The notes under the pieces: generated by a model
Told to the model about the DNA's origin: nothing
Seen by the model: only the letters and a program-made list of their open reading frames with translations
Database searches by the model: none
Origin: Trematomus loennbergii
Taxonomy: Eukaryota > Chordata > Actinopteri > Perciformes > Nototheniidae
Reading direction: 5' to 3'
Assembly (NCBI GenBank): GCA_012861695.1
Contig: JAAOOA010000006.1
Location: forward strand, 24,933,811 to 24,997,810
Length of the DNA stretch: 64,000 bases
Made by a program: the position numbers and the translations under genes
In this document: in pieces, positions 38,516-50,530 of the stretch
How positions within the stretch are numbered: position 1 is the stretch's first letter
How the letters are laid out: each line of letters begins with the position of its first letter

Positions 38516-38550
38516 AGCGCCATATAGATAGATTATATCTATATGGCGCT
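38516..38550. repeat. 14-bp perfect hairpin insertion in G2
   Basis: AGCGCCATATAGAT (38516-38529) is exactly inverted at 38537-38550 with a 7-nt loop. G1 lacks these bases at the corresponding place, so this is a small insertion specific to G2. Confidence 0.88.
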
Positions 38551-38849
38551 GATCTTAGCTATCTCTTAGTGGAGGAAAACAATTGTGACATCACTTACGC
38601 GACTCTGGGATTTGTAGTCTTTCTAGTTACGTATTTTCATAGTCTTATATTTCAACAGTTTTACGACAAACTGTGACTTTTTTGACATGGAAATTATTTT
38701 TTAAGATTGACAAACATATGTGTAATTCATGGCAAAATTCAAACGGGATCGAAAGATAACTTTTCTCTCTCCATTGACTTCAATACATTATTTTTCCAAA
38801 ATAAGGTCCCATGGGGCGGAAGTAGATGGGCGTGACTTCGCCACTCTAT

Positions 38850-39785
38850 CCTATTACATGGCTTTGTTGAACAGTAAATTCTGATTGGTCAATTATACGG
38901 TCTGTTATTTTGTTATAACAGACTGCTGCTATGAAATATAGATCATTTCTATGTAGTTCAGATCTAAGAACACAGCGAGAGTATTTTTTTTTTGTCATAG
39001 CAATATAATCAGTTTCAAATATGCTTTTTAATCAATATTTTGTATCAAATTATTGATTTCTTTAGCAGCTAATAAGTGGAGTAATTCAGCAATTCAGCAA
39101 GGAGGTCATTATTTGTTGATAACCATAACAGGGTGAGCAAGACCCAAACGCTAACGTATTAAATGTATTAGGATATGATATATAATGTATAGTTATGATG
39201 TAGAAATTGCAGAGCAGAATTCTTGAAGGCGAATCATTTCAGTGTATTTTTCATGGCAATTTGTAAATGTTTATGTTTTTATTGTACCTGTATTAAATGT
39301 TTGACCCAGTGTGCAAAATATGTTGATAGTGGGCCTGTCTCATTGCTCTACGCTCTAATGTCAAGAAACCATTTTTTACCTGCAATTATGTTAAAATCAA
39401 TTTGGAACCTGACCCGATACAGGCTCAGAGGTGTTCCAGGGAAGTAGACGTAAAAGCTTGTGGAGCCTGGGTATTGGGGGGAACAACACAGATGAGTCAA
39501 GTGTAATTTAATTAGCCTGTATTAATAATATTCACAACTGCATGGCCGCCGGTATTCCAGCAGCTGCTGCACCAGACTGCACATGAGTGTGTCATTCCTC
39601 AGCTCAATAGATTATTAGAAGAAAAAAAGGGGTTTGATTTTTGAGGTTTTCAGCCTCAAAGATTTTAGTCAAAAGGGAATAAGAGGAATACAAGAAGACG
39701 ACATTGAGCTCTAGCGACGTAGTCATTAGGACAGGAGGAAAGTGAGAACAACTTAGAATAATGAGTAGGAAACTCCATTGGACAT
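38850..39785. other. Non-coding stretch, possible old repeat
   Basis: Contains CTGATTGGTCAATTATACGG followed by a short hairpin GTCTGTTAT...ATAACAGAC near 38911-38935, reminiscent of the middle of a foldback element. No termini could be defined. Confidence 0.35.
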
Positions 39786-39788
39786 TAA

Positions 39789-40436
39789 GGCCACGTTTAC
39801 ACGGAGACGAAACGGGTTGTATCCGCTACAGTTCTCTATCGTATGGACGGTTCGTCCACACGAGACCGTAACGGAACCGCTGAAACGGAGCCCTCAAAAC
39901 GATAACGGCTCCCAAGGTGGGTAGATCTGCGGACGAAACGCTCTGGGGGGCCAAACGGCTCCGTGTGTACGTCCTATACGATTATTTCCTGATAACGATG
40001 ACGCCATAGCCCCGCCTCTCCCCACCTCTGCTGCTCACCCTCGCGTCACCTGCGTCATTGCTGATGTGTTTCGCCAACAACAACCCATCACAGGGTCGCT
40101 TTCGTGCTCCAGACGCTACTGACCATGCTACAAATGTTAGTGCAAAATCTACAGCTCCTCTACCACAACCATCAGCAACAAGTGGACATGGAGAACTACA
40201 TGAACTACATGTTGCTAAATCCAACGCGGAGAATAAACAGAAGGGCAACCAGGCAACCATGGCAACCATGCTCGGGAGGTGCTTTTGGTGTATTTTGTGG
40301 CGGAAGTCGGGTCGAGCGGTCTCGTGTGGACGGACACGTTTCTTGAGCTGATTCCGTGTGGACGGAAGACTTTTTTGATATCGACTAAGGTTCGTTTTTG
40401 TTTTCGTCTCCGTTTCAACTCCGTGTAAACGTGGCC
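39789..40436. mobile_element. PIF/Harbinger-like MITE J with TAA duplication
   Basis: Terminal inverted repeats GGCCACGTTTACACGGAG at both ends, flanked by TAA at 39786-39788 and 40437-40439. A 3-bp TWA target and GG-starting termini are the signature of PIF/Harbinger. The 648-bp interior has short plus-strand frames (40058-40351) without recognisable domains. Confidence 0.88.
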
Positions 40437-40529
40437 TAAGTTTCTACATGGAGAAGGAAAAAAAAGTATTTTCATTTACAGTAGCTCAATGTACTTCCGG
40501 GTCAGTTCGGCAACACAGAAACCACAACA

Positions 40530-40697
40530 ATGGAGCGGTTCATCGATTTTTACTTTGAGCTTGGCCTAAAATATAAAGATATAACATCAGTGCTTGGCAA
40601 TAGGCACGGGTTTCACATAAGTGAAAGACACCTCAAGAGAACACTCAGAGCGAGGGGACATGCACGTCGCAAAGCATACTCTGAGATGAGTTATTGA
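40530..40697 (+). pseudogene. N-terminal exon of an integrase-type transposase, left arm of K
   Basis: A 55-codon frame starts MERFIDFYFELGLKYKDI and continues HGFHISERHLKRTLRARG. The helix-turn-helix style (GLKYKDI...ISERHLKR.LR..GL.RR) resembles the N-terminus of fish transposon proteins that carry an integrase core domain. This is recalled from the family's appearance, not searched. It ends at TGA shortly after the arm ends, so no catalytic domain follows. Confidence 0.5.
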
Positions 40698-41739
40698 CAG
40701 ATTCGAATTTCGCGGATCAATAACTCATGAACATAACGTTGAAAAAATACAAACGTGACTTTACAATCATAGCAAGGTAGACAACGAGCAACAGAGTCGT
40801 TTTTATCAGAATAGTTCGATATGCGCCGTCATTCGAGCTAAACATCAATAATTGGTCACAATCTGCAGCTGGAGGAGAGAGAGGAGTGCTTAGGGACCGT
40901 CAAACTGCAAAGCCGAAAATATATACTCATAGAAAAATTCAATAACTTCATTTTTTTAAGATGTAGTGCTACCAAAATCTCTTAACACATCAATGCTTAT
41001 GTTGTTTTCTTGTTCAGTAGGTCCTTAGTGATTTTTTGAGTGTCCATTTGTCATTTCAGACCAACATAGCTGCAGCTGCCGCGGCCGAGATTTACTTGAC
41101 CGACATACGATACAACCAAATCCCACACAGTGTAACGCAAAGTCAAGCTGCTTTGAGCGGCCTTATTGGCTGCTGTGAGTCGTCGGGTAAAGTCTCACAA
41201 TAGGTACCGCTGGAAAGCTACAGTTCCAGTGATTCGGTGGTTATCTGCATGATATTTGTACTCCTTATAATCTAATTAAATACGACATGGCGCTGCGAGC
41301 GTCGACTCCAGAGGGAAGCCATCATGCTCTTACTTTGAAACCTTGAAATGCGGAAATATCGTCATCAGCAGGCCATCACGTGGTTTCCGAAAATAACCGA
41401 GTGACGCGAGCAGATTTCGGTCGAGACCGGCGGAAAGTTTGTCTCAAAACTCTGCGTGTGTAAAAAGACGATCCACAAGCGCATTTTTGGTCGACAAATA
41501 CAAAATGGATTCACAAATGCCTGATCGAAAGTTGTCAATGTTAAAGAGATATTCACAGATCTTTTTATTTGTGAAAATATATTGCGGATTTGCAGATCCG
41601 TTTTACATTTGCAAATTTATTTGTGAGTTTGCAAATCTGTTAAATGCATTTGTGGATTGTGCTTGACATTTACAAATCACATATTTACACACAAATAATT
41701 TTTATGTTCACACAAATATTTATGAGACAAATCTAAGGC

Positions 41740-41906
41740 CATAATAACTCAGCTCAGAGTATGCTTTGCGACGTGCATGTCCCCTCGCTCTGAGTGTTCT
41801 CTTGAGGTGTCTTTCACTTATGTGAAACCCGTGCCTATTGCCAAGCACTGATGTTATATTTATATTTTAGGCCAAGCTCAAAGTAAAAATCGATGAACCG
41901 CTCCAT
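41740..41906 (-). pseudogene. N-terminal exon of an integrase-type transposase, right arm of K
   Basis: Minus-strand copy of the left-arm exon, starting MERFIDFYFELGLKYK. It has a 2-bp deletion in the KDI codons that shifts the frame, but HISERHLKR remains legible afterwards in the other frame. The mirrored arrangement shows that the arms duplicated an exon-bearing transposon end. Confidence 0.5.
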
Positions 41907-41965
41907 TGTTGTGGTTTCGGTGTTGCCAAACTGACTTGGAATTACATTGAGCCAAATGAAAAGTT

Positions 41966-44900
41966 TTGCGAGATCTCTTTTTTTTATTTTTAACCAATTT
42001 ATTTTTCTTCTCCATGTCCCCTAGGGGGCTCCGTAGTTTCCCTTTTACTTTAAATACGTAAAAACATAATTTTTCCTCAAGCTAACTAAATATTTTTTGT
42101 CTAAACCTGGAGAAGTAAGTTTTTTTTGTGACGTTGTTGGAACACAATGCAGTAGATGTAATTTGGCCCATCTGACGCATTACATCAGTAGCAACAATCA
42201 CTGATGACGCCAATTCAATCAGCTGATGACATTTGGAATGGGTTGACAGATGAATCTTACATTGACATAGTGAGGTTCCAAGTTAAGCACAAAAACAACA
42301 TATTGATAAATATAATAAATTGTTTAAATAAGATTGAAATGTGTTGTGCCATAGCTTTAGGAAATGCAAAATGTGTCTTATTTCCACCCCGTTTCTTAAA
42401 GTTCCCACTGTATTATTTATCTGCTTTACTGCTACACATCATCATGACTGAAAATGTGAAGATTAGCAGCAGGCACGAAAGAGATGTTCTTGTAAAAAAG
42501 CCATTTCAAGTTTCAAAAAAGATTCTTAAATGTCTCCCATAATCTATAAAATATGGATAACTTTCCATCCTAGATCAAGAAAAGCCACTAAATAAAAATG
42601 ATATGGAATTTTTCAATAACTTTTTTACAATGTTCACAAGCAGAACATTAACTGAAATGTTAATCTTTTTAAAACATTACATCCGGTTTTGGCAAATACC
42701 AGCGTTTTAAAAACTACTAAATGTTAGCTTGATATTTCTTTCCAAAAGGAAGCTGATACCAGTGTTTGATTTTAAAACAGCATGATGATCAAAGAGCTGA
42801 GAAGTCTATGTATTCCTGCACAAAGGAATATAACGCTTGTACAAAGTGGTCACAGAGGGAATTGTTTTCACACAATTTAATGAATTACTTGAGCAGAAAG
42901 AAGATCAAATCTAAGAGACAATATTCCAGTTCTTAGATACCACATGGTCTGTCTTTGATTGTTTCACTACAGAGAAAGGCATGATGGGGCAGGACTCATC
43001 CGCTCTGTCCCAGCTGAGGTAGACAATGCTGCATGGTGAGCAGCCGAGACACTTAACAAAGAGAGAAATAGATCAATTGTCAACAGGCAACTGCCAACTC
43101 CAAGCTAATCAAAGAATTCCTGGAGCAACAAAAAGCAGAAACATCCTTCTCAACACTCGGCTCAGAGTATCCTCCATATGCCGTGCTGCTCAGAAGCAAG
43201 AAAGCATGGTGTGCTCACCAGAGGTGTTTCCAGCAGTGGCTAATTGTCTGCCTTCCCTCAGTGATTGCAAAAAACAGCCTTGATATTTCCTTGGCTGAGC
43301 TAAGAGGTCGAGCCTTTCAATTACCTCCTGCCTTGTAAACAAATTGTCCTCCAAGACTGTCTCCTGCCAGGAGCTGTGAAGCTGAGGAGAATTAACTATG
43401 CTACGCTCATTAGATAAAACAGACATGGCTTTACAGGCTCAGAAACTAGAACCACTTTAGAATAGAGATGAGAAGATCTTTAGACTTATTGGTGAATATA
43501 TACTACTGATGTACACTGTACACAAATATGCCTCACCTGAAGAGTAAAATCTCTCTTATCAATACATATGCATCACCGTGATGTTCTTTTTTCAATTGTA
43601 ATAGCGTTACTGCAAACCACTAAAGTGTACATTCAAGCTGTTTATTTAATGCAGCAGTTAAACGGATGCATGAAATTAGCAAAAGGCTACGGGAGGAAAA
43701 TGTTTTACAAATGATTATGGCATTAATGGTGACATATGTTCTTTAAGTAACCAGCTCATTACAATGTAAAGTAGCAGTGTACCCTATAGGCAACCCTTTG
43801 ATGTCATGTAATTGACAAAAGGCGTCTGCAGAGGCTTTGTTTCAAGGAAGTAACACTTTCTGAGAAACCAACCAACAAAGGGATGAAAATGGATAACAAA
43901 GGGTTAGGGATACCTTATATGAGGCCTATTTTTGACATATAAAATAAATAAGATGACAATCGGTTGAAGAAAGAGAAAGGAGGAAAAAGGGATAGGATAG
44001 ATAAAGATCTGGACAACAAGTAGAAGTAGGATCTTTGATTTATGTTGTCCAATTTATTTGAGATAACACTAATGTAGGACTAATAAATAGGGTTAGTGCA
44101 GACATCGCAAAGTACAACTTATATTGATTTATAGTTTATAAAAATTAGGTGTAGTTCCCCCTTTGGGCCAAAGATACTGTAGTATGCTTCATTTTGCTTG
44201 TATTGAATCACATATTTAGTTAATGTTTTTTACTCTGTTTACCTTGATAATTGTGTGGATTCTACTTGTGTGTGTTTTCAATAGGTAACTAAAATCTACA
44301 AAAGAATGTTGCATTATAAAAGTAGCAGAAGTGAGGTGTAATACCTGGCCACATGCTCAAAAGAGAGAGAGGTGGGACAGCATGTTACCTCTAAATACTG
44401 GGTTCATACAATCTAAAAAAACAGACATTAACAGTAGAGTCATGAGCGTTGCAGTAGTACAGAATGGTATCTGCTGCGAGTGCTATTTACAGCTGAGGTG
44501 TATGCCATGCTGGTGTTCAAAGTGTTCACATGATTTTTTTTACCACCGTTTAAAAGTTTTTATCCCAATCACAAAAAACAACTAAGACGGAGAGATCAGA
44601 GGAGCAAGTCAGTAGCAAACTATTTGCTAGAGCATAGTCCTGATACCAAGCTCAAACTAACTTCGAAAGATTCGGTTTTTTAAAGCACAAACGAGTAATC
44701 AATGAATGAGTTATATTGCTGCAAGGTAGCTTCCTGCCACCCACGGCAGCACTTCCGATGAACAGCGCGTTGTCGTTGAAATGTCTAAGTGACTTCAAGC
44801 AGCATAATTCTTGTTATGACAATAATGGATCAACACTTTATTTGTCAAAAAAGTAATATGATACTTTGATAGTGACCGACAGTAAAAGTGTGTCATTGTT

Positions 44901-45400
44901 TTGTCATTAAATGTAAAAAATACATAGATTAAAAGGAAAATGTTTAGAATAAGATAACAGAAAAGTAGAATGTGCAACCCTGACTCAACACCACTGTATG
45001 CCGTCACAGAGTAAATTAAGGGATTCACTGGATGCAGAGGGAAAACAAACAGAATATCTCAGCAGTGATGGGATACCTAAGACCTTTCGTTCGCTTCATT
45101 CACATTTTATCATCCACTCCTGGGGGGGGGGGGGGATATGATTTTCTGTCACATTGCCCTGGCCATGAATATATGGATGCAATTGTATAGGCTGTAACAA
45201 TGTATAGAGATGTTCAATATGGATTTTGTACTATGACAAAATGACACTATCAATAACTGCACCTGCCTCAGTTTAAGATTAAACAGACTGTATGTAAAAT
45301 CATTCCCTGATTAATAATGTTTAGAGATGTATACTCTCTGGATATGTAAGATTAAACAAAAATAAGTATAATTCAAAAATGAACACCACAATATATTTCC
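41966..45400. other. Single-copy non-coding stretch with a 14-G run nearby
   Basis: No recognised element or exon. The 112-codon plus frame at 42204-42542 has no known motif and is Asn/Lys/Ile-rich, as expected from AT-rich sequence. A run of 14 G lies at 45122-45135. Confidence 0.5.
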
Positions 45401-45409
45401 TTTTAAACC

Positions 45410-45654
45410 TAGAATTTCCCATCACGTACAATGTGTTGGAGCGCTAGCCAATAGAAGCGCAAGTTTTACATAGTGATGTCATGTTACGGAAGAAAAGAGT
45501 CCAATGGCAGCTGGAGGATTGTGTGGGAGAGAAACTCCCTCTCGAGGGAACGCAGGGATTTGAGCCTTTGCAGACCATTTAAATGAACAAAAACCTACAG
45601 TAAACAACACACTACAGGAAAGGGAAAAACCCCAATAGCATAATAGGGCCCTTT
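45410..45654 (-). mobile_element. TTAA-type MITE, copy R2 (partial, minus)
   Basis: Read on the minus strand it starts AAAAGGGCCCTATTATGC, then TTTCCCTTTCCTGTAGTGTG and AAATGGTCTGCAAAGGCT, and follows copy R1 at 59106-59497 in order. The far end is not conserved, so this copy is partial or diverged. Confidence 0.75.
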
Positions 45655-48600
45655 TGCATATTTTTTACTTTAGGATTTCATAAAGTGTCAGTGTTTGCCA
45701 AAGATTTTTTAAATGGACACTTGAAAAAGAAAGGATTGCAATAATTATTTGCAAAAGTGTGGAAGCATTAATGTAAAAAGTAGAACACACACTTAAACGT
45801 TCACACACACACACACACAATTCACACATGTAGTGATTTCAAAGTCCTTCTTGAACTGCACAACATGCATATATGACTTTCAGTGGAAGGACTTTGATCT
45901 GCTAATAGTCCAGACAAGCGCAACAAGAAGATTTGGCAGAGCCCCAGCCACCGACAAAACACAGAAGTTAATCTGGTGAGAGTTTGGGAGGTGGGCAGGT
46001 CGCACACACGGCTTTGTGTGCGTTACCATGGCATCCACAGAAAGAAGAGCGAAGCCCCTCATGTCTCTCTCAGAGATGAAGGCATTCATCACTAGAGTGA
46101 CATCTAACAAGGAGTCGATTTACCCCAGCCCAAACACAGACATCAGCACCCACAAAGAAACTGCATTAACTGTGGCTATTTTTGTCCTACAATATAATTT
46201 TTCGTTTCATGGTTTAAATCTTCTTTACAGCCTTTAGCCAAGACAATAAAGCCTGGCATGTAGAGCTTTCCAAAGTGCTGTACATAATTCATACGGTACA
46301 ATATATTCCCTACAAGGAAAGGGCTTGACAAGCAGGCCAAGCCTAATTTGGAGCAATGTAACCGAGCAGATACTCCGGGATAAAAACAGCTGTCAGTTTG
46401 ACGCGGCAAGCATATTGCGACTTGAGGAACTTCAGACAGAATGACAAACAACATGCACTACATGACAGCATTGGAATGAATCCGTCTCTCAGTTGATTGA
46501 TTGTGCTCGTTGTTTGAATTTGTTATTTGTGTGCTTCCATGCTCATTTAAATGTGTTAATGTCAATGTTTCTCACATAGGTATTTTACAATGGTGGCTAT
46601 AGGACATCATTGCCAGTCACAGCTTCCTATGGTTTATTTGAATGAATACAAAAACTGCATCTGCACTGTGAAACAGGGATGTTTTGTTTCTCCATCGACT
46701 CCACAAGCATCAGAGACACCAGAGGTCAGGTGAAGCTGTTGCTAACCTTATCTCTTGTCCAATATTGACTTAGGTCAAGATGAGGAAAAATGTTAAGAGT
46801 TATAAGTATATTTGGCTCGTCTTGAAGTAATTCCCTTATTGACTTTAGACAGGATAACACTGAAGTATTGGTTAACAGATGCCAAGGAGGTTATATATTC
46901 ATCCCCTTATCCTTGCTAATGACTTAGTTATCACAAATAGTCTAAATCAATTTCTATTTAATGCCACGGGTTAAAGAGAAAGGGATTATTTTTTGTTACA
47001 AATCCTGAAATAAATTCTGAAAAGATAATGTGGTGTATTACAGATTTATCTCATCATTAATCATGATAACATTACCAAAAGCTGAGATCTAGTCAGGGCC
47101 GCCCCTCCCTACACGCAGATCACGCAGACTGCGTGGGGCATCATCTTGCGGAGGGGGCCTCATATTTTTGCAAATGACTACAGATGTAGCCATCTAGATG
47201 CCCCTCCACCTACCGAATTCCAGCCAGAAACCTAACGAATCCCAGTGGCTGGTAACCTACACCCCTTCCCCTGTTTCCTGAGAGGGCGTTGCTAGATTCC
47301 ACTGTAGACCCCCCGATTTGTTTGATTGGTATGAGGACGCTTCCTTCACAAATACACATAAACAGCTAACTGGGTAAACTTCTGTCTTTGTTTAGGCCTT
47401 GGTTCACACAGTATGTTTTCCTGGACTAACAATGGTACCAACAATATGTATTTGTTTTTAGCTCCATATAACTATGTTTATATAATAGGTCTAAAATTGT
47501 GGCTTTTTTACAACCTAATCATCTCATGGCTGACAGCTAAAAAGAATATTCAAGTTTCTAACAAAAAACCAAGATTTGCTAAAGCACAATTAATCTTTAA
47601 CCTTGTGAAAGGCAATCTATTTATCCACCTATCTCCTTTTCAGATTCTCGATAATTTTGTTGATTTATTTTAACATGATTTCCTTCTAATGTCTCAAAGC
47701 ATTGAGTTATGTCGCCTCTCTACCATTAACCACTCAATGGTGCATCTCTCTCGTTCCTGTCAATGTGCCTACACCACATTAAAGATGAAGATTTTTCTCA
47801 TGTAAATTTCGCCTCCTCCCATCATGCTTCCCAGGTCTCTGAAAATATGTTTTTGTCCCTCTCCAGCCACACTGAACCAGACTATGGTAAACAGATTGAC
47901 AGCTGGGAAAGAAACACCCCTTGGGTTCAAAAGTGAGCAATGTCTGAGAACTGTCTGAATGTCTATCCTGTTGAAAGGACTACCACACTGAGCTGCCCAA
48001 AGTGACATGTGTGATATGACTGGCTACTTTTGCCTGGATTAAGTGTAATCAAAGGAGATGCTTCTTTATTGGTAGTGGCAGCCTCCTGATAAGACCCTGA
48101 CATCCCTCAGATCCCACCAGAAAATCAACTGTCTCAGGCATTCCCTGCCTTATTATCTGAAATAACTCGACTCCTTTATAAGACTGATTTAGTTTTTTGG
48201 GGGAAGTAAAATACTGGTGCAACACAGTCACTTGTGGGTGGTAAAATGTTAGGTAAAAGGTAAAATGTAAAAAAAAAAAAGTGTGGTATACCTCGAGTTC
48301 TCTACATTGTGTTTTCGCTCTGACTGTAAGATATGAGACACTCTTCCATGTCATTTCACAAGCTTCTTTGTCTTTTGAAGAACTCCAGGTGAGCCCACTG
48401 TGGATAAATTAAACACCTAAAGCTGATGTCATTAATTTTATTTTCAGCAAATGAAAATGTCAAAAGCTAGTGTGATACTTTCTTAAAAAGGGACCTACTG
48501 TATAGTGGAATTTTAATTCACCCTCATTATCACCCTCCTTGGTTGATTGTTTTTCCTCTCTAGTCTTTTCCTACTGCTTCTTTTATATTTGAAAGGCATG

Positions 48601-49950
48601 ACCTCCCGCTTTGATAGTCAGTGTCTTAAACTCTTGATGGTGAGAATACAATTCCTGCACATTACGCTCTGTAGTTTTTGCCAAAGATCTGACCTTATTT
48701 AAATGACTCTACTACAAATGCTGTTCCTGCCACTACAAGTCTATATATACCCATAATGTCCAGTAATGCTCTTTTTATCACGTTGCTTCTTCTTTGCCAG
48801 GAAAGTTTGTAAGAATGTGAGGATTGGACCTCAAATCATTCCAGCTCTTGAATTAGTAACTGCTTAGCTGTAAGTATGGACATGATGTTAACTTCATCAT
48901 TTCCATGAGTTTCTTGAAAAAGAGATTTGTTCAGTCGTTCAGTCACTGAAAATATAGTGCCACAAGCTGTGCGTCTCATCAAGCATGCCTACTGCATAAA
49001 TGGGGGGCATACTGTATGTGCAGACAACCTTCGTGATGTGACCAGGAACTCATGCTTCTCTGCTGGCTGCCCTTGTGTCCGTTTTAGAGTATTAGAGCTC
49101 TTTTGGCTTTGAGGTGTTATCATAATGAAGTTGGCAGAGCTTAACATCCCGGTCTAGCCAGCACAGGCCTCATACACTTTGGCATGCTGTTCTATTTGCG
49201 ACAGCATACAACAACACTCTGAGCCGACAAAGTTAGAAATATTCAACTTCTACTCAAGGGGTTGAATTAATTCAGGTTTACATGATTCTAGCAATCTAAA
49301 ATGATCTTAAATTATTTGAGATTAAGTTTGGAAAACATTGCACCATGGTGGCCTGAGTGTGTCATTGCACTCATGGGTTAACCTTGAAAAGGCTTGTGAC
49401 AACTTAAGATACATTTAACTCAGCAATAGAACTGAAAAAGTGTATTCCTATTCAAGTCCTGTGTGCTGGACTTTTTGCCATTAAACTCTAGTGTAGCACT
49501 TAAAATGGAACTTAACAGTGTTGAACAGTATACCATTCTAGAAAAGTGTTGCCATACTCTGTGGTTAAAATGATCCAACACCAGTATTTTATTGGTAACA
49601 CTTGCTGCGAGAAACATTCAACACTGATCACAATTAGCATTGGGGTGGCATTTAGTATGGAACGTTAGCATAACAGCCATTCCATATAGAAAGTGTTTTT
49701 AGGTATTTTTTGTACTGTATGTCTCACTCACATGTTTCACAGAACAGAAACACTTAATTAAATGAATGAATCCACACTCATCTTGTGAGAGAGACCCCCT
49801 GCTGTTTAACGCTATAAATCTATTTTTGTCCCGTTTGTTAAGTGTAACCTGAGGCGACAGCTGTTAGAAATCACAATAAATATTTAGCTGTATAGATGAG
49901 AGTAACACCTACGTCACCTCCGGGCTAAAATTACGGCCCCGCCCACTTTT
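45655..49950. other. Mostly single-copy non-coding stretch
   Basis: Includes a (CA)n tract at about 45802-45820. Near 47096 a CAGGGCCGCCCCTCCC sequence resembles a hAT terminus but has no partner. No coding exon was recognised. Confidence 0.45.
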
Positions 49951-49974
49951 GGGGAAAACAACGCTGTCATTTGA

Positions 49975-50202
49975 ATGGCGGTCAATACAAATTCCGAAGT
50001 TTTTGCCAATCCGATCAGAAATGTAAGAAAACCGTGGAGTTTTGGATCTTTAAAGAGCCCGATTATGATGGCCAGTCAAGCAAACAATTACATTAAATCA
50101 TTTGAAATCGACAATCGGGCTCGATATATGGTTAAACTAAAATCCGTAGGCGAGGCTGTCATTTTCGCCGGCTGTTACTCTCATGAGCGAGGTGGAAAAT
50201 AA
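49975..50202 (+). pseudogene. Short transposon-like frame in Q
   Basis: A 75-codon frame with NNYIKSFEIDNRARYMVKLKSVGEA. The pattern Y-x-x-S-F...ARYxxKL resembles the N-terminus of proteins paired with ISL2EU-type transposons (YqaJ/SWIM-associated), but that is a weak recollection. The initial ATG lies inside the inverted repeat, and the frame ends 10 bases before the THAP start. Confidence 0.3.
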
Positions 50203-50212
50203 TTGTTTTATC

Positions 50213-50338
50213 ATGCCAAAAAGCTGCTGTGTCGTTTATTGCACCTCAAACATTAAAACAAATCCAGAGTTCAGTGTTTCTGTACTTCCTCTAAGAAAAA
50301 AGGACAGTAAAATAAGTGCTCTGTGGCTTCAGGCTTGA
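50213..50338 (+). pseudogene. THAP zinc-finger exon in Q
   Basis: A 41-codon frame starts MPKSCCVVYCTSN and contains FSVSVLPLRKKDSK and ALWLQA. It fits the first half of a THAP domain: MP start, paired Cys near positions 5-10, a P-containing strand, and Trp followed by a hydrophobic helix. It differs in sequence from the G1/G2 exon, so it comes from a different element family. The second zinc-binding half is missing, and a stop follows directly. Confidence 0.6.
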
Positions 50339-50369
50339 TCGCCATTCAAATGACAGCGTTGGTTTTCCA

Positions 50370-50530
50370 GACATTTTCAGTGCTGCTTGGTGAATGTTCA
50401 TATAGTTTTCTGGGTCTACAAGGCTCCAGAAATGGTGTGAGTTTTGCTGAGACTTAAACTGAACATGATTTTGGAGATTTATAACCTCCATCTCCATCTC
50501 CACAGGATTGACACTGAACAGTTCAGCCAT
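50370..50530 (-). pseudogene. hAT transposase C-terminal fragment
   Basis: The minus-strand frame reads AELFSVNPVEMEMEVINLQ, then FWSLVDPENYMNIHQAALKM. This pattern (E-x-IDLQ, FW, Y-x-x...A) matches the C-terminal dimerisation stretch of GTF2IRD2/ZBED-like hAT transposases just before the FGSTY motif. FGSTY itself is absent; the frame runs into element Q's inverted repeat, where homology stops. There is no terminus nearby. Confidence 0.5.

Larger units (their letters stand above)
37736..38847. mobile_element. Element G2, THAP-exon DNA transposon, opposite orientation to G1
   Basis: Left end AGAGTGGCGAAGTCCCTCCC and right end the inverse of AGAGTGGCGAAGTCACGCCC, each flanked by AT (37734-37735 and 38848-38849). 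It aligns along its length with G1 in reverse and lacks MITE H. It carries a roughly 40-bp hairpin insertion (38516-38550) absent from G1. Confidence 0.88.
40465..41965. mobile_element. Inverted-repeat element K with integrase-like N-terminal exons in both arms
   Basis: The left arm (about 40465-40705) and right arm (about 41740-41965) are inverted copies, each carrying the same short coding start pointing inward. The outer limits are approximate: arms begin around TTTTCATTT then GCTCAATGTA, and no clear TSD was found. The middle, roughly 1 kb, is unrelated AT-rich sequence with repeated TTTGTGAATTTGCAAAT-like words near 41560-41720. Confidence 0.75.
49952..50368. mobile_element. Element Q: inverted repeats around a THAP exon
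   Basis: A perfect 21-bp inverted repeat (AACGCTGTCATTTGAATGGC and one more base at 49960-49980; inverse at 50340-50360) extends with mismatches to about 30 bp. Between the arms lie two consecutive short plus-strand frames. The true outer termini and TSD were not found, so the boundaries mark only the inverted repeat. Confidence 0.55.

Noticed and set aside
40058..40351. Plus-strand frame inside MITE J as a Harbinger protein
   Set aside because: It is short and without a nuclease or Myb-like motif; only the terminal repeats and TAA duplication are supported.
42204..42542. 112-codon frame as a host gene
   Set aside because: No recognisable domain, composition typical of AT-rich chance frames, and no splice or homology support.
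47096..47170. hAT element starting CAGGGCCGCCCCTCCC
   Set aside because: No matching right terminus or TSD was found, so it is not listed as an element.
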